In this document: in pieces, positions 46,233 through 53,339 of the stretch
How the letters are laid out: each line of letters opens with the position of its first letter
Position numbering within the stretch: position 1 is the stretch's first letter
Assembly (NCBI GenBank): GCA_018970145.1
Contig: JAGWWY010000004.1
Location: 62,001-126,000, forward strand
Length of the DNA: 64,000 bases
Direction: 5' to 3'
Origin: Gammaproteobacteria bacterium
GTDB taxonomy: Bacteria > Pseudomonadota > Gammaproteobacteria > Steroidobacterales > Steroidobacteraceae
Made by a program: the position numbers and the translations under genes
The notes under the pieces: model-generated
What the model was told of the DNA's origin: nothing
What the model saw: the letters and a program-made list of their open reading frames with translations, nothing else
The model's database searches: none

Positions 46233-47138
46233 TCAGCGCGATTCGGCGTCGAGCCAGTGCATGATCAAGCGTCGCGAGATGGAGGTGATGGGCGGCAGAA
46301 GCGCGCGACCATCGCGGATATCCTCCCGGCTGAACCAGCGGGCATCCTCGAGCTCATCGCCCGCTATCGCGGGGGAGCCCGGAACGGCCGTTGCCAAGTA
46401 GCCCAGCATCAGCGAGGAGGGAAACGGCCAAGGCTGCGACGAGTGGTAGCGGCAGTGGCTGATGGTCACGCCGGTTTCTTCGAGCACTTCACGCGCGACG
46501 GCATCCTCGAGACTTTCACCGGGCTCCACGAAGCCCGCGATGGTCGAATAGCGGTTCGGGCCCCAAGACGCTTGGCGGCCGAGCAACGCCCGATCGCCGT
46601 CGGTGACGAGCACGATGATGGCGGGGTCGATTCTGGGAAAACAATCGACGCCGCAACTTGCGTTGCTGCAGCGCATGACATGGCCACCGCGTCGTGCTTC
46701 GTTTGGCGCGCCGCAGCTACCGCAGTAACGATGGCGTTTTTGCCAATGGATCAAGGCACGCGCATAGGCCAACAAGCCGGCTTCCGCCGCATCGAGTTCC
46801 GAGGCCAGCGGACGCAGTTCCTCGAAACGCATCTCGATAGGCGCCGCGAACGCTTCGTCGATCTGGATCAGTACGCAGCGGCTCTCTTCGAACCAACCAA
46901 GCAGAACCATGGCCGAATCCGCTGCTTGTTGCACGAGCGGATGACGATGGTCGACGAACGCCGCCCGCAGCGGATCCGTATCGACAGCCAGCGTCATACC
47001 CCGACTCAATAAAAACCGTGCGTGCGGATCTTCTCGCGCCTCGGCTTGCCAATTCGATACCTCACGCAAATGCGCTCGGCGGTCGATATAGGGACCCGCG
47101 AGGAAATTAGGTTGACGGTGTTCGGGCAAAGCGCGCAT
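46233..47138 (-). CDS. nudC: NADH pyrophosphatase
   Basis: NudC hydrolyses NAD(H) and can remove NAD caps from RNA. A zinc ribbon (CGSCGAPNEARRGGHVMRCSNASC, split here by 15 residues between the Cys pairs) precedes the Nudix domain. The Nudix box is GFVEPGESLEDAVAREVLEETGV, with the NudC-specific motif WPFPSSLMLGY following it (SQPWPFPSSLM). I chose ATG 47138 (MRALPEHRQPNFLAG); GTG at 47156, six codons earlier, is the other option. Length 301 aa (E. coli 257). First gene in a run leading into tamA-tamB, 44 bp after the FlhC-like gene. Confidence 0.94.
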   Translation of the reverse strand: MRALPEHRQPNFLAGPYIDRRAHLREVSNWQAEAREDPHARFLLSRGMTLAVDTDPLRAAFVDHRHPLVQQAADSAMVLLGWFEESRCVLIQIDEAFAAPIEMRFEELRPLASELDAAEAGLLAYARALIHWQKRHRYCGSCGAPNEARRGGHVMRCSNASCGVDCFPRIDPAIIVLVTDGDRALLGRQASWGPNRYSTIAGFVEPGESLEDAVAREVLEETGVTISHCRYHSSQPWPFPSSLMLGYLATAVPGSPAIAGDELEDARWFSREDIRDGRALLPPITSISRRLIMHWLDAESR

Positions 47139-47182
47139 GGCGAGATCCGGGCGCACTGAAACGGAAACGACCTCGTTCGGAT

Positions 47183-47797
47183 TCAGAGCCCTGTTCGGTG
47201 GCCAAGTGTAGCAGGCGGACGTGTCGTCGCGCGCACCGCTCTACCCGGGCGCTGGGGCGGCAGCATCTCGCTGCAGGCGCGACATTCGACTTCGCGCAAG
47301 CGCAGCGCTTCGATCACGTTGACACCACCGCAGTGCTCGCACCATTGCAAACGGATTTCATCGCCCATGCTCAAGGCGTCGGCAAGAAAAGCCGCACGTT
47401 CGAAGTCGATTCGGGCGTTTTCGACGACACGCGTGTAAGCATCGAAGGCGTCACAGAGTAGTCTTCCTTGTTGGATCGGTGCAGCGCGGCGTGGTGCCGA
47501 TCCGCGTTGTCGTGTCGGGAGAACGCCGAACAGCACGAGCATCGCTGCGAGCACGTGGGTGTCATGGTCGAGCTGGGCTGATCGAAGAAAAAATCCGACT
47601 TGTTGTGGTGACTTGCCACGATGACGACGGATGGCTGCGCCGGGACGGATGTAAGAGCGGATCAGTTTACGAACACGGTCATCGCTGAGGCCGGTCCACT
47701 GTCTGATGGTTTGGGTGCGTGCCTCGTGTTTGACGAGGCGCAGGGCGAGTTCGAGACGCGAGCGGTCGCGACGGTAACGATCATCAGTAACACGCAT
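47183..47797 (-). CDS. FlhC-like transcriptional regulator
   Basis: The 204-aa product from ATG 47797 has GGGAG five bases upstream. Residues 13-49 (RLELALRLVKHEARTQTIRQ, WTGLSDDRVRKLIRSY) align with the N-terminal helices of E. coli FlhC (IQLAMELITLGARLQMLE, TQLSRGRLIKLYKEL). The C-terminal zinc site CEHCGGVNVI...ECRAC places Cys at 153, 156, 172 and 175, against the FlhC pattern CNCCGGNFI...ACSLC. FlhC binds FlhD to form the flagellar master activator. No flagellar gene is nearby, and the neighbour that resembles FlhD is divergent, not in tandem, so the role may not be flagellar. It may be co-transcribed with nudC 44 bp downstream. Confidence 0.75.
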   Translation of the reverse strand: MRVTDDRYRRDRSRLELALRLVKHEARTQTIRQWTGLSDDRVRKLIRSYIRPGAAIRRHRGKSPQQVGFFLRSAQLDHDTHVLAAMLVLFGVLPTRQRGSAPRRAAPIQQGRLLCDAFDAYTRVVENARIDFERAAFLADALSMGDEIRLQWCEHCGGVNVIEALRLREVECRACSEMLPPQRPGRAVRATTRPPATLGHRTGL

Positions 47798-47820
47798 GAC
47801 AACTCCCGATGCATTCAATA

Positions 47821-47839
47821 TGAGTGGTATTTGCACTCA
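47821..47839. promoter_or_regulatory. Inverted repeat in the divergent FlhC-like/FlhD-like promoter region
   Basis: TGAGTG (47821-47826) and CACTCA (47834-47839) form a perfect 6-bp inverted repeat with a 7-bp spacer. It is 24 bp upstream of the FlhC-like ATG, within the 115-bp gap shared by the two divergent genes, so it could be an operator for one or both. It may also be chance. Confidence 0.35.
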
Positions 47840-47912
47840 AAATATCCCAAAACTCAGGCTGCATTCCAAGGCGCGCTCGGCCATCATTTTTCGTCAAACA
47901 ACGGAGGAATGC

Positions 47913-48533
47913 ATGAAAGAGCCAACTGAAACCGATTTCACCCACAGCGTCGATCGCGAAATCATTCGTCAGGTCGGCGATCTTAATTTTCGCGGCTTGA
48001 ATTTGATCCGCCAAAATCTGATCGGCCGGGATCCTGCCGTCTCCATCGTCGCGTGCGCCGATCGCGCTCTGTGGAGTGGTCTCACCGAGGTCGCTCTCAA
48101 GCAGGTCGCGGAGGCGCCCTATCTTTTATTCGATTTGCCGTTCGATCCGATCATCGTCTTTGAGGGCGGGCAAACGGATGATCAGTGCGCTGCTCATCGA
48201 GAGATTTGGTCGACCGCGCCGGGCCGCGACTATGTCCGCTTGCTCTGTCATTTCGCGTGGCAGGTTTGTCGGGGCAGAGCCGTCGCGGCGACGTTGTTGC
48301 TCGGCCTCGCGCCGCAAATGGTAGCGAGACTGCGCGCGCTCCCCCTGCCTGAGCTCGATCCGCTCGCTGATCGCAATCGCGGCGGCTTGCGCCTGCGCTG
48401 GAACACCGACCCCTGGTTCTGGGGGCGTCGCCTCGAGGCGGCCAATGCCGCGGATCATCGGCGGCTCTGGCAAACCACCTATGCGGGTGTGCAGCGCTTG
48501 GCGTCGCTGTCACGCCCGGCGGTCCCCGCCTGA
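47913..48533 (+). CDS. FlhD-like protein with two tandem FlhD-type domains
   Basis: ATG 47913 has GGAGG five bases upstream and gives 206 aa. Residues 17-83 (IIRQVGDLNFRGLNLIRQNL, then VALKQVAEAPYLLFDLPFDP) resemble FlhD (LKHIYDINLSYLLLAQRLI, then [20 protein letters not shown]). A second similar unit covers residues 108-175: LLCHFAWQVCRGRAVAATLL, LGLAPQMVARLRALPLPELD and LRLRWNTDP against [20 protein letters not shown]. FlhD is normally about 115 aa and works as a dimer with FlhC; here two copies seem fused by a 24-residue linker. The divergent FlhC-like neighbour supports the reading. I am fairly sure of domain 1 and less of domain 2. Confidence 0.62.
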   Translation: MKEPTETDFTHSVDREIIRQVGDLNFRGLNLIRQNLIGRDPAVSIVACADRALWSGLTEVALKQVAEAPYLLFDLPFDPIIVFEGGQTDDQCAAHREIWSTAPGRDYVRLLCHFAWQVCRGRAVAATLLLGLAPQMVARLRALPLPELDPLADRNRGGLRLRWNTDPWFWGRRLEAANAADHRRLWQTTYAGVQRLASLSRPAVPA

Positions 48534-48578
48534 GCTCGTCCGCGAAAAACCGCGCCGGCGTGGTATCTTCTCGACCGC

Positions 48579-49502
48579 ATGCAAGCACTTGAAGTTCGCG
48601 GTCTCGTCAAGCAGTACCGCAACGGCGTCCAAGCTCTCAAAGGCATCGATCTCGATGTCGCCGAGGGCGACTTTTTTGCCCTGCTCGGGCCGAATGGCGC
48701 GGGGAAGAGCACCCTGATTGGCATCTGCACTTCGCTCGTGAGCAAGTCGGCAGGCCGTATCGCCGTTTTCGGCCACGATCTCGATAGCGATCTCGAGGCT
48801 GCCAAAGCGTGTATCGGGGTCGTGCCGCAGGAGCTGAATCTCAATCAATTCGAAACGCCGGAGACCATCGTCGTCAATCAAGCGGGCTTCTACGGCATCC
48901 CGCGCTCGGTGGCACGCGAGCGAGCGGAAAAATATCTCACGGCTTTGTCGCTCTGGGATAAGCGTCACAAGATGTCGCGAACCCTCTCGGGTGGCATGAA
49001 GCGCCGTTTGATGATCGCGCGGGCACTGATGCACGAACCACGCTTGTTGATCCTCGATGAGCCGACAGCCGGCGTCGACATCGAGATCCGGCGTTCGATG
49101 TGGGAGTTTCTGCGCGAGCTTAACGCGCGCGGGACGACCATCATCTTGACGACCCATTATCTCGAAGAAGCGGAATCGCTCTGTCGTAACATCGCCATCA
49201 TCGATCGCGGGCAGATCGCCGAGGCGGATCGCATGGACAGCCTGTTGCGCAAGCTGCATACCGAATCGTTCGTGCTCAGCTTACGCGCACCAATCAATCG
49301 TGCGCCTCAGATGGCGGGTTACGATTTGACGCTCATCGACCCACAAACACTGGAGGTCGAGGTCAGCAAAGATCGTAATCTCAACGAGTTGTTCAGCCAG
49401 TTGTCAGCCGATGGAGTCCAGGTCCTCTCGATGCGCAACAAGGTGAATCGTCTCGAAGAGATCTTCATGCGGCTCGTCGACAAGTCCGGAGCACCCGCAT
49501 GA
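48579..49502 (+). CDS. yadG: ABC transporter ATP-binding protein (YadG-type)
   Basis: The 307-aa ATPase matches E. coli YadG along its length: FFALLGPNGAGKSTLIGICTSL (Walker A), VVNQAGFYGIPR, LSGGMKRRLMIARALMHEPR (signature), LLILDEPTAGVDIEIRRSMWEFL (Walker B) and TTHYLEEAESLCRN. The C-terminal extension (LSADGVQVLSMRNKVNRLEE) is also as in YadG. The transported substrate is unknown; the YadGH/ABC-2 family exports lipids, drugs or polysaccharide precursors. It overlaps the permease gene by 4 nt (ATGA). Confidence 0.93.
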   Translation: MQALEVRGLVKQYRNGVQALKGIDLDVAEGDFFALLGPNGAGKSTLIGICTSLVSKSAGRIAVFGHDLDSDLEAAKACIGVVPQELNLNQFETPETIVVNQAGFYGIPRSVARERAEKYLTALSLWDKRHKMSRTLSGGMKRRLMIARALMHEPRLLILDEPTAGVDIEIRRSMWEFLRELNARGTTIILTTHYLEEAESLCRNIAIIDRGQIAEADRMDSLLRKLHTESFVLSLRAPINRAPQMAGYDLTLIDPQTLEVEVSKDRNLNELFSQLSADGVQVLSMRNKVNRLEEIFMRLVDKSGAPA

Positions 49503-50281
49503 GCGAAACAATCACGCGAGCGCGATGGATCGGTTTCAAGACGATTATCCTGAGAGAGTTTGGTCGCATTCTGCGTATCTGGGGGCAGACGATCGTTCCG
49601 TCCGTCGTCACGGCGGCGCTGTATTTCGTGATCTTCGGCTCCTTGATTGGCGGGCGTATCGGTTCGATGGACGGCACGGATTACATGCAGTACATCGCAC
49701 CCGGCTTGATCATGATGGCCGTTATCACCAACTCCTACGCCAACGTCTCATCGTCGTTATACGGCGCCAAGTTCGGGCGCTATCTCGAAGAAGTCCTCGT
49801 TTCGCCGCTGCCCAACTGGGTGATCGTGCTGGGCTATGTCGGCGGTGGCGTGTTGCGAGGCCTGTTGGTCGGGCTTGCCGTCACCGTGGTGACCTTGTTT
49901 TTCACACACCTACCGGTGCAGCACCTGCTGTCGATTTTTATGGCGGTATTTTTGACTGCCATGATTTTCTCACTCGCTGGGCTGATCAATGGCGTGTTTG
50001 CGAAAAATTTTGATCAAGTCAACTGGATTCCGACCTTCATTCTGACTCCGTTGACCTATTTCGGCGGTGTTTTCTATTCGATCAACTTGTTACCCGAGTG
50101 GGCTCGTACCCTCTCGTATGCCAATCCCATCCTGCACATGGTCAATGCCTTTCGCTACGGTTTTCTCGGTCGTAGCGATGTCAATGTATTGGCCGCTTTC
50201 ACCATCATGAGTCTCGCGGTGGTGGTGTTGTTCTTCATTGCCCTGCAGTTGATGAGTCGTAGTGCCGGCTTGCGTGACTGA
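49499..50281 (+). CDS. yadH: ABC-2 type transporter permease (YadH-type)
   Basis: The 260-aa product has six membrane helices and the ABC-2 signature PTFILTPLTYFGGVFYSINLLPEWA near residues 180-205. It opens MSETITRARWIGFKTIILREFGRILRIW, an amphipathic N-terminus typical of ABC-2 permeases, and contains GRIGSMDGTDYMQYIAPGLI. It pairs with the YadG-type ATPase whose gene it overlaps. Substrate unknown. Confidence 0.93.
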   Translation: MSETITRARWIGFKTIILREFGRILRIWGQTIVPSVVTAALYFVIFGSLIGGRIGSMDGTDYMQYIAPGLIMMAVITNSYANVSSSLYGAKFGRYLEEVLVSPLPNWVIVLGYVGGGVLRGLLVGLAVTVVTLFFTHLPVQHLLSIFMAVFLTAMIFSLAGLINGVFAKNFDQVNWIPTFILTPLTYFGGVFYSINLLPEWARTLSYANPILHMVNAFRYGFLGRSDVNVLAAFTIMSLAVVVLFFIALQLMSRSAGLRD

Positions 50282-50285
50282 GCGG

Positions 50286-51263
50286 ATGATTTTCGAGCCG
50301 AGCTGGTGGTTGCGCGGCCAGCACCTGCAGTCGATTTTGCCAAGTTTCCCGGGACGACGGCCTCTCGTCGAGCGTCGTGCCGCACCGATGCTCGCAGCGA
50401 GTCGGGAGCATCTGCTCGACTGTGGCGATGGTGTGCGTCTGCAAGCGTTCCATGCGCCCTCGCGCTCACCCAACCGCGACAAGCCGCCTACGCTAGTCGC
50501 TCTCTTACATGGTTGGGAGGGGAGCGCGCAGTCGCTGTATGTTCTGTCGTTGGCGCAGTCGCTGCATGCGCAGGGATTCGATGTCGTCAGATTGAATTTG
50601 CGCGATCACGGCGCTACCCATCATCTGAATCGGGATTTGTTCCACTCATGTCGCCTCGATGAGGTCATCGGAGCGATCAAGGAAATCCAGTCTCGTTTCG
50701 TCAAGGATCGGTTGGTACTAGCCGGCTTTTCCTTGGGCGGTAACTTCATGTTGCGCGTGGCGGCGCAGGCGCAGCAGGCAAATTTGCGAATTCACCGTGC
50801 GATCGGGATTTCACCGGTGCTCGATCCGGCGGTGACGCTCGATGCGCTCGAGCGCGGTGCGCTGTTGTACCGATGGTATTTCGTTCGCAAATGGTCGCGC
50901 TCTTTACGGCTAAAGCAACAGGCTTGGCCCGGTCAGTTTGATCTCAACGAACTGATGGCGTCGCAGGATTTGCGTCGGATGACACGCGAGCTCGTTTTAT
51001 CGCATGCGGGCTACCCGCGGGTTGAGGATTACTTCGCAGGTTATGCGATCACGGGCGATCGGCTGGCGAAGCTCGTCGTGCCCTCGACGCTGGTGACGGC
51101 ACTGGACGACCCGATCATTCCTGCAGTCGACCTAGCGCGCATCGCGCAGCCGCCCGCACTCAAGGTCATCACCACGGAGACTGGCGGTCACTGCGGTTTT
51201 TTTGAGTCATTCACCGGCCCTGGTTGGATCGATCGGCTGGTGCTCAACGAGATCGATCCCTAG
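50286..51263 (+). CDS. yheT: YheT-type alpha/beta hydrolase
   Basis: The 325-aa product from ATG 50286 starts MIFEPSWWLRGQHLQSILPS, the usual opening of YheT-type hydrolases (xFxPxxxLxGxHLQT). The nucleophile elbow is AGFSLGGNFMLR with the catalytic Ser, and ETGGHCGFFE carries the catalytic His; the acid is probably Asp in ALDDPII. LLHGWEGSAQSLYV forms the oxyanion region. The family is of uncertain substrate, with esterase or lipase activity presumed. Earlier GTG codons at 50262 and 50274 remain possible starts, overlapping yadH. Confidence 0.9.
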   Translation: MIFEPSWWLRGQHLQSILPSFPGRRPLVERRAAPMLAASREHLLDCGDGVRLQAFHAPSRSPNRDKPPTLVALLHGWEGSAQSLYVLSLAQSLHAQGFDVVRLNLRDHGATHHLNRDLFHSCRLDEVIGAIKEIQSRFVKDRLVLAGFSLGGNFMLRVAAQAQQANLRIHRAIGISPVLDPAVTLDALERGALLYRWYFVRKWSRSLRLKQQAWPGQFDLNELMASQDLRRMTRELVLSHAGYPRVEDYFAGYAITGDRLAKLVVPSTLVTALDDPIIPAVDLARIAQPPALKVITTETGGHCGFFESFTGPGWIDRLVLNEIDP

Positions 51264-51273
51264 AATCAGACGC

Positions 51274-51975
51274 ATGGATAGCTCATCTCGCCGTTGGGTC
51301 GGTTTGTTATCGGCGGTCGCGCTGATGACTCTCGCCGCGTGCAGTGATTTGCAGCAGTGGCGCAGCGCGCAGCGCGCCGACACCATCGAGAGCTACGAGG
51401 CTTTCTTGGAGCAACACCCCGAGAGCCAATACGCACCGGTCGCACAGCGGCGTCTGAGCGATCTCATTGAGCAGCGCGACTGGCTGTCCGCCTCAGAGGT
51501 CGACACGGCCGAAGCCTATCGAAATTTCATCAACACCCACCCCAAAGGTCGCTGGGTGCGTGAGGCTCGGGTCAGGCTGCAAAACTTTTTGTCGACGCCG
51601 GGTGTCTTGGGTCCGGCAGCCATCGAACCGATTGAACCCATAGAACCGATCGAGCCGGCGACACCACCTGCGATGTTGCCAGCTGAGCCCTCGGCGCAGG
51701 AGTCGTCCTCCTCCTCGGTGCAAAGCCCGGTTGAACACCGCATTCAGTTAGGTGCCTTCTCCTCTCGCGACAAGGCACTCGAGGGCTGGCGGAGTGCGCG
51801 GGAGCGATATCCCGAGTTGCAGGGGCTCGTCTCGCAGGTCGTCTCGGGCGCAAGCTCGAATGGTCCCATCCATCGGCTGCAAGCGAGTGTCGTGAGTGAG
51901 GCTCGCGCTCGCGAGATTTGCCGTGTGCTCGTCAAGTCGGGTCAGCCCTGCGTTTACGTTCCGCCGGAACGCTGA
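51274..51975 (+). CDS. SPOR-domain lipoprotein
   Basis: The 233-aa product begins MDSSSRRWVGLLSAVALMTLAACSD: a lipoprotein signal with lipobox LAAC and Cys23. Residues 30-110 are helical and repeat-like (ADTIESYEAFLEQHPESQYA, then VDTAEAYRNFINTHPKGRWV), two similar units. A hinge has four IEP repeats (residues 117-128) and a Ser/Glu-rich stretch. The C-terminus is a SPOR domain (HRIQLGAFSSRDKALEGWRS to VLVKSGQPCVYVPP) that binds denuded peptidoglycan. Together with the ATPase gene 8 bp downstream it suggests an envelope or secretion-related pair. Confidence 0.85.
   Translation: MDSSSRRWVGLLSAVALMTLAACSDLQQWRSAQRADTIESYEAFLEQHPESQYAPVAQRRLSDLIEQRDWLSASEVDTAEAYRNFINTHPKGRWVREARVRLQNFLSTPGVLGPAAIEPIEPIEPIEPATPPAMLPAEPSAQESSSSSVQSPVEHRIQLGAFSSRDKALEGWRSARERYPELQGLVSQVVSGASSNGPIHRLQASVVSEARAREICRVLVKSGQPCVYVPPER
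51622..51657 (+). repeat. Four tandem Ile-Glu-Pro codon repeats in the SPOR lipoprotein
   Basis: Four 9-bp units encode IEP IEP IEP IEP with synonymous differences (atc/att/ata, gaa/gag, ccg/ccc). The varied codons argue against recent slippage and for selection on the peptide, probably a rigid periplasmic spacer before the SPOR domain. Confidence 0.85.
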
Positions 51976-51983
51976 GCGATCGC

Positions 51984-52892
51984 GTGTATCTCGGTTTCTT
52001 CCGACTGGACGAGAACCCTTTCGCCATTACGCCAGATCCTCGTTATCTCTTTCCGAGCGCGCGACATGCGGACGCCCTCGCTCACCTTGTCTACGGCGTC
52101 AGTGGTGCCGGCGGCTTCATCCAACTGACCGGCGAAGTCGGTACCGGCAAAACGACGCTCGTACGCTCGTTGCTTGCGCGGCAATTGCCCGATGTCGACG
52201 TCGCATTGATTCTCAATCCGCGCGTCACGGTCAACGAGTTTCTGCTGACGATCTGTGAGGAGCTCGGGGTGACCGTCGAAGGTGCAGCGTGCGATAGCGT
52301 CAAGCAGTTGATGGATGCACTCACGGCACGACTGCTTGCTGCCAACACGGCCGGTCGACGTGTTGCCGTGCTCATCGACGAGGCACACCTGCTCGAACGC
52401 GATGTGCTCGAGCAGGTGAGGTTGCTGACCAATCTTGAAACACCGACTCGAAAGTTGCTGCAAATCATCCTCATCGGACAACCGGAGTTACGTGAGCTGC
52501 TGGCGCGCGACGACCTGCGCCAAGTCGCCCAGCGAATAACCGGTCGATATCACTTGGCACCACTCGAGGCCGATGAGGCGGCTGCTTATGTCCGGCATCG
52601 ACTGCAGGTCGCCGGCGCGAGAAACGAGATTTTTACGCCACGGGCATTGCGCAGTTTGCATCGGGTGTCCGGTGGTTTCCCTCGGCTGATCAATATCATC
52701 GCCGATCGCGCCATGCTCGCCGCCTATGTCGGAAATCGTCACGAGATCGATGCACGACTCGTGCGGGCTGCGGCGGCTGAAGTTCGCGGCGATGCCGATA
52801 TGGATAAGCGCCCCCGCCGTGGCTGGATTTTGATCGGCTTGACCGTTTTGCTCGTCCTCGTTGCGAGTGCATGGGTGTTACTGCGGCGTTGA
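51984..52892 (+). CDS. ExeA/GspA-like AAA ATPase with C-terminal membrane helix
   Basis: GTG 51984 begins VYLGFFRLDENPFAITPDPRYLF, the conserved opening of ExeA/GspA-type ATPases. LTGEVGTGKTTLVRSLL is Walker A, RRVAVLIDEAHLL Walker B, and LEADEAAAYVRHRLQVAG and GGFPRLINIIADRAMLAAY are the typical C-half motifs. A single membrane helix lies at the extreme C-terminus (about residues 280-300, WILIGLTVLLVLVASAWVLL), and no peptidoglycan-binding domain follows, unlike ExeA. Such ATPases help place secretion or pilus machinery in the cell wall. The chain overlaps nothing but lies 8 bp after the SPOR lipoprotein. A few codons upstream, a CTG is another possible start. Confidence 0.85.
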   Translation: MYLGFFRLDENPFAITPDPRYLFPSARHADALAHLVYGVSGAGGFIQLTGEVGTGKTTLVRSLLARQLPDVDVALILNPRVTVNEFLLTICEELGVTVEGAACDSVKQLMDALTARLLAANTAGRRVAVLIDEAHLLERDVLEQVRLLTNLETPTRKLLQIILIGQPELRELLARDDLRQVAQRITGRYHLAPLEADEAAAYVRHRLQVAGARNEIFTPRALRSLHRVSGGFPRLINIIADRAMLAAYVGNRHEIDARLVRAAAAEVRGDADMDKRPRRGWILIGLTVLLVLVASAWVLLRR

Positions 52893-52907
52893 CGCTAGAC
52901 TCGTGCC

Positions 52908-53339
52908 ATGGCGGTACTCATTGAAGGGCTCTCGGTGGTCATTCGTCGCAGCGCGATCGAGGGTCGATTCCAAGGCGGCTGGGAGGCGCTACTCGCGCAG
53001 TTGCCGCAATCGACGCTGTGTGACGACGCTGAGATCGCCCGTGTGGGCTTCACCGATTCCGAGCAGTGTCAGCAGTTCGTCATGGCACTCATGGAAGCCG
53101 GGCTCGACTACGTCGATGAAGTCAATGGCATGGCCAAAGACTTCGTTGTTGTCGACCAGCGTGCCGGTATCACCACCTTGTGCGATTGGTTGGACTACGG
53201 GCATGTCACGATCGATGGCGATCATGCGACAGTGGCGGCCTGTCGGCTGCTCGAAAGTACGAGTTCAGAAATCGTCACGCCGCGAGAGTGGTCTTACGAA
53301 GGTTCGCTGAGTGAGCGATATGGTCCGAAGAGTGCGTGA
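52908..53339 (+). CDS. Uncharacterised 143-aa protein
   Basis: The product starts MAVLIEGLSVVIRRSAIEGRF and is acidic, soluble, with no signal peptide, membrane segment or recognisable motif. The composition and codon use match the neighbours, and the ATG lies 15 bp after the ATPase stop, so it is very likely a real gene. I do not recognise the family. LSVVIRRSAIEGRFQGGWEA and VVVDQRAGITTLCDWLDYGH look like well-ordered alpha/beta segments. It overlaps the PQQ dehydrogenase gene by 29 bp. Confidence 0.7.
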   Translation: MAVLIEGLSVVIRRSAIEGRFQGGWEALLAQLPQSTLCDDAEIARVGFTDSEQCQQFVMALMEAGLDYVDEVNGMAKDFVVVDQRAGITTLCDWLDYGHVTIDGDHATVAACRLLESTSSEIVTPREWSYEGSLSERYGPKSA

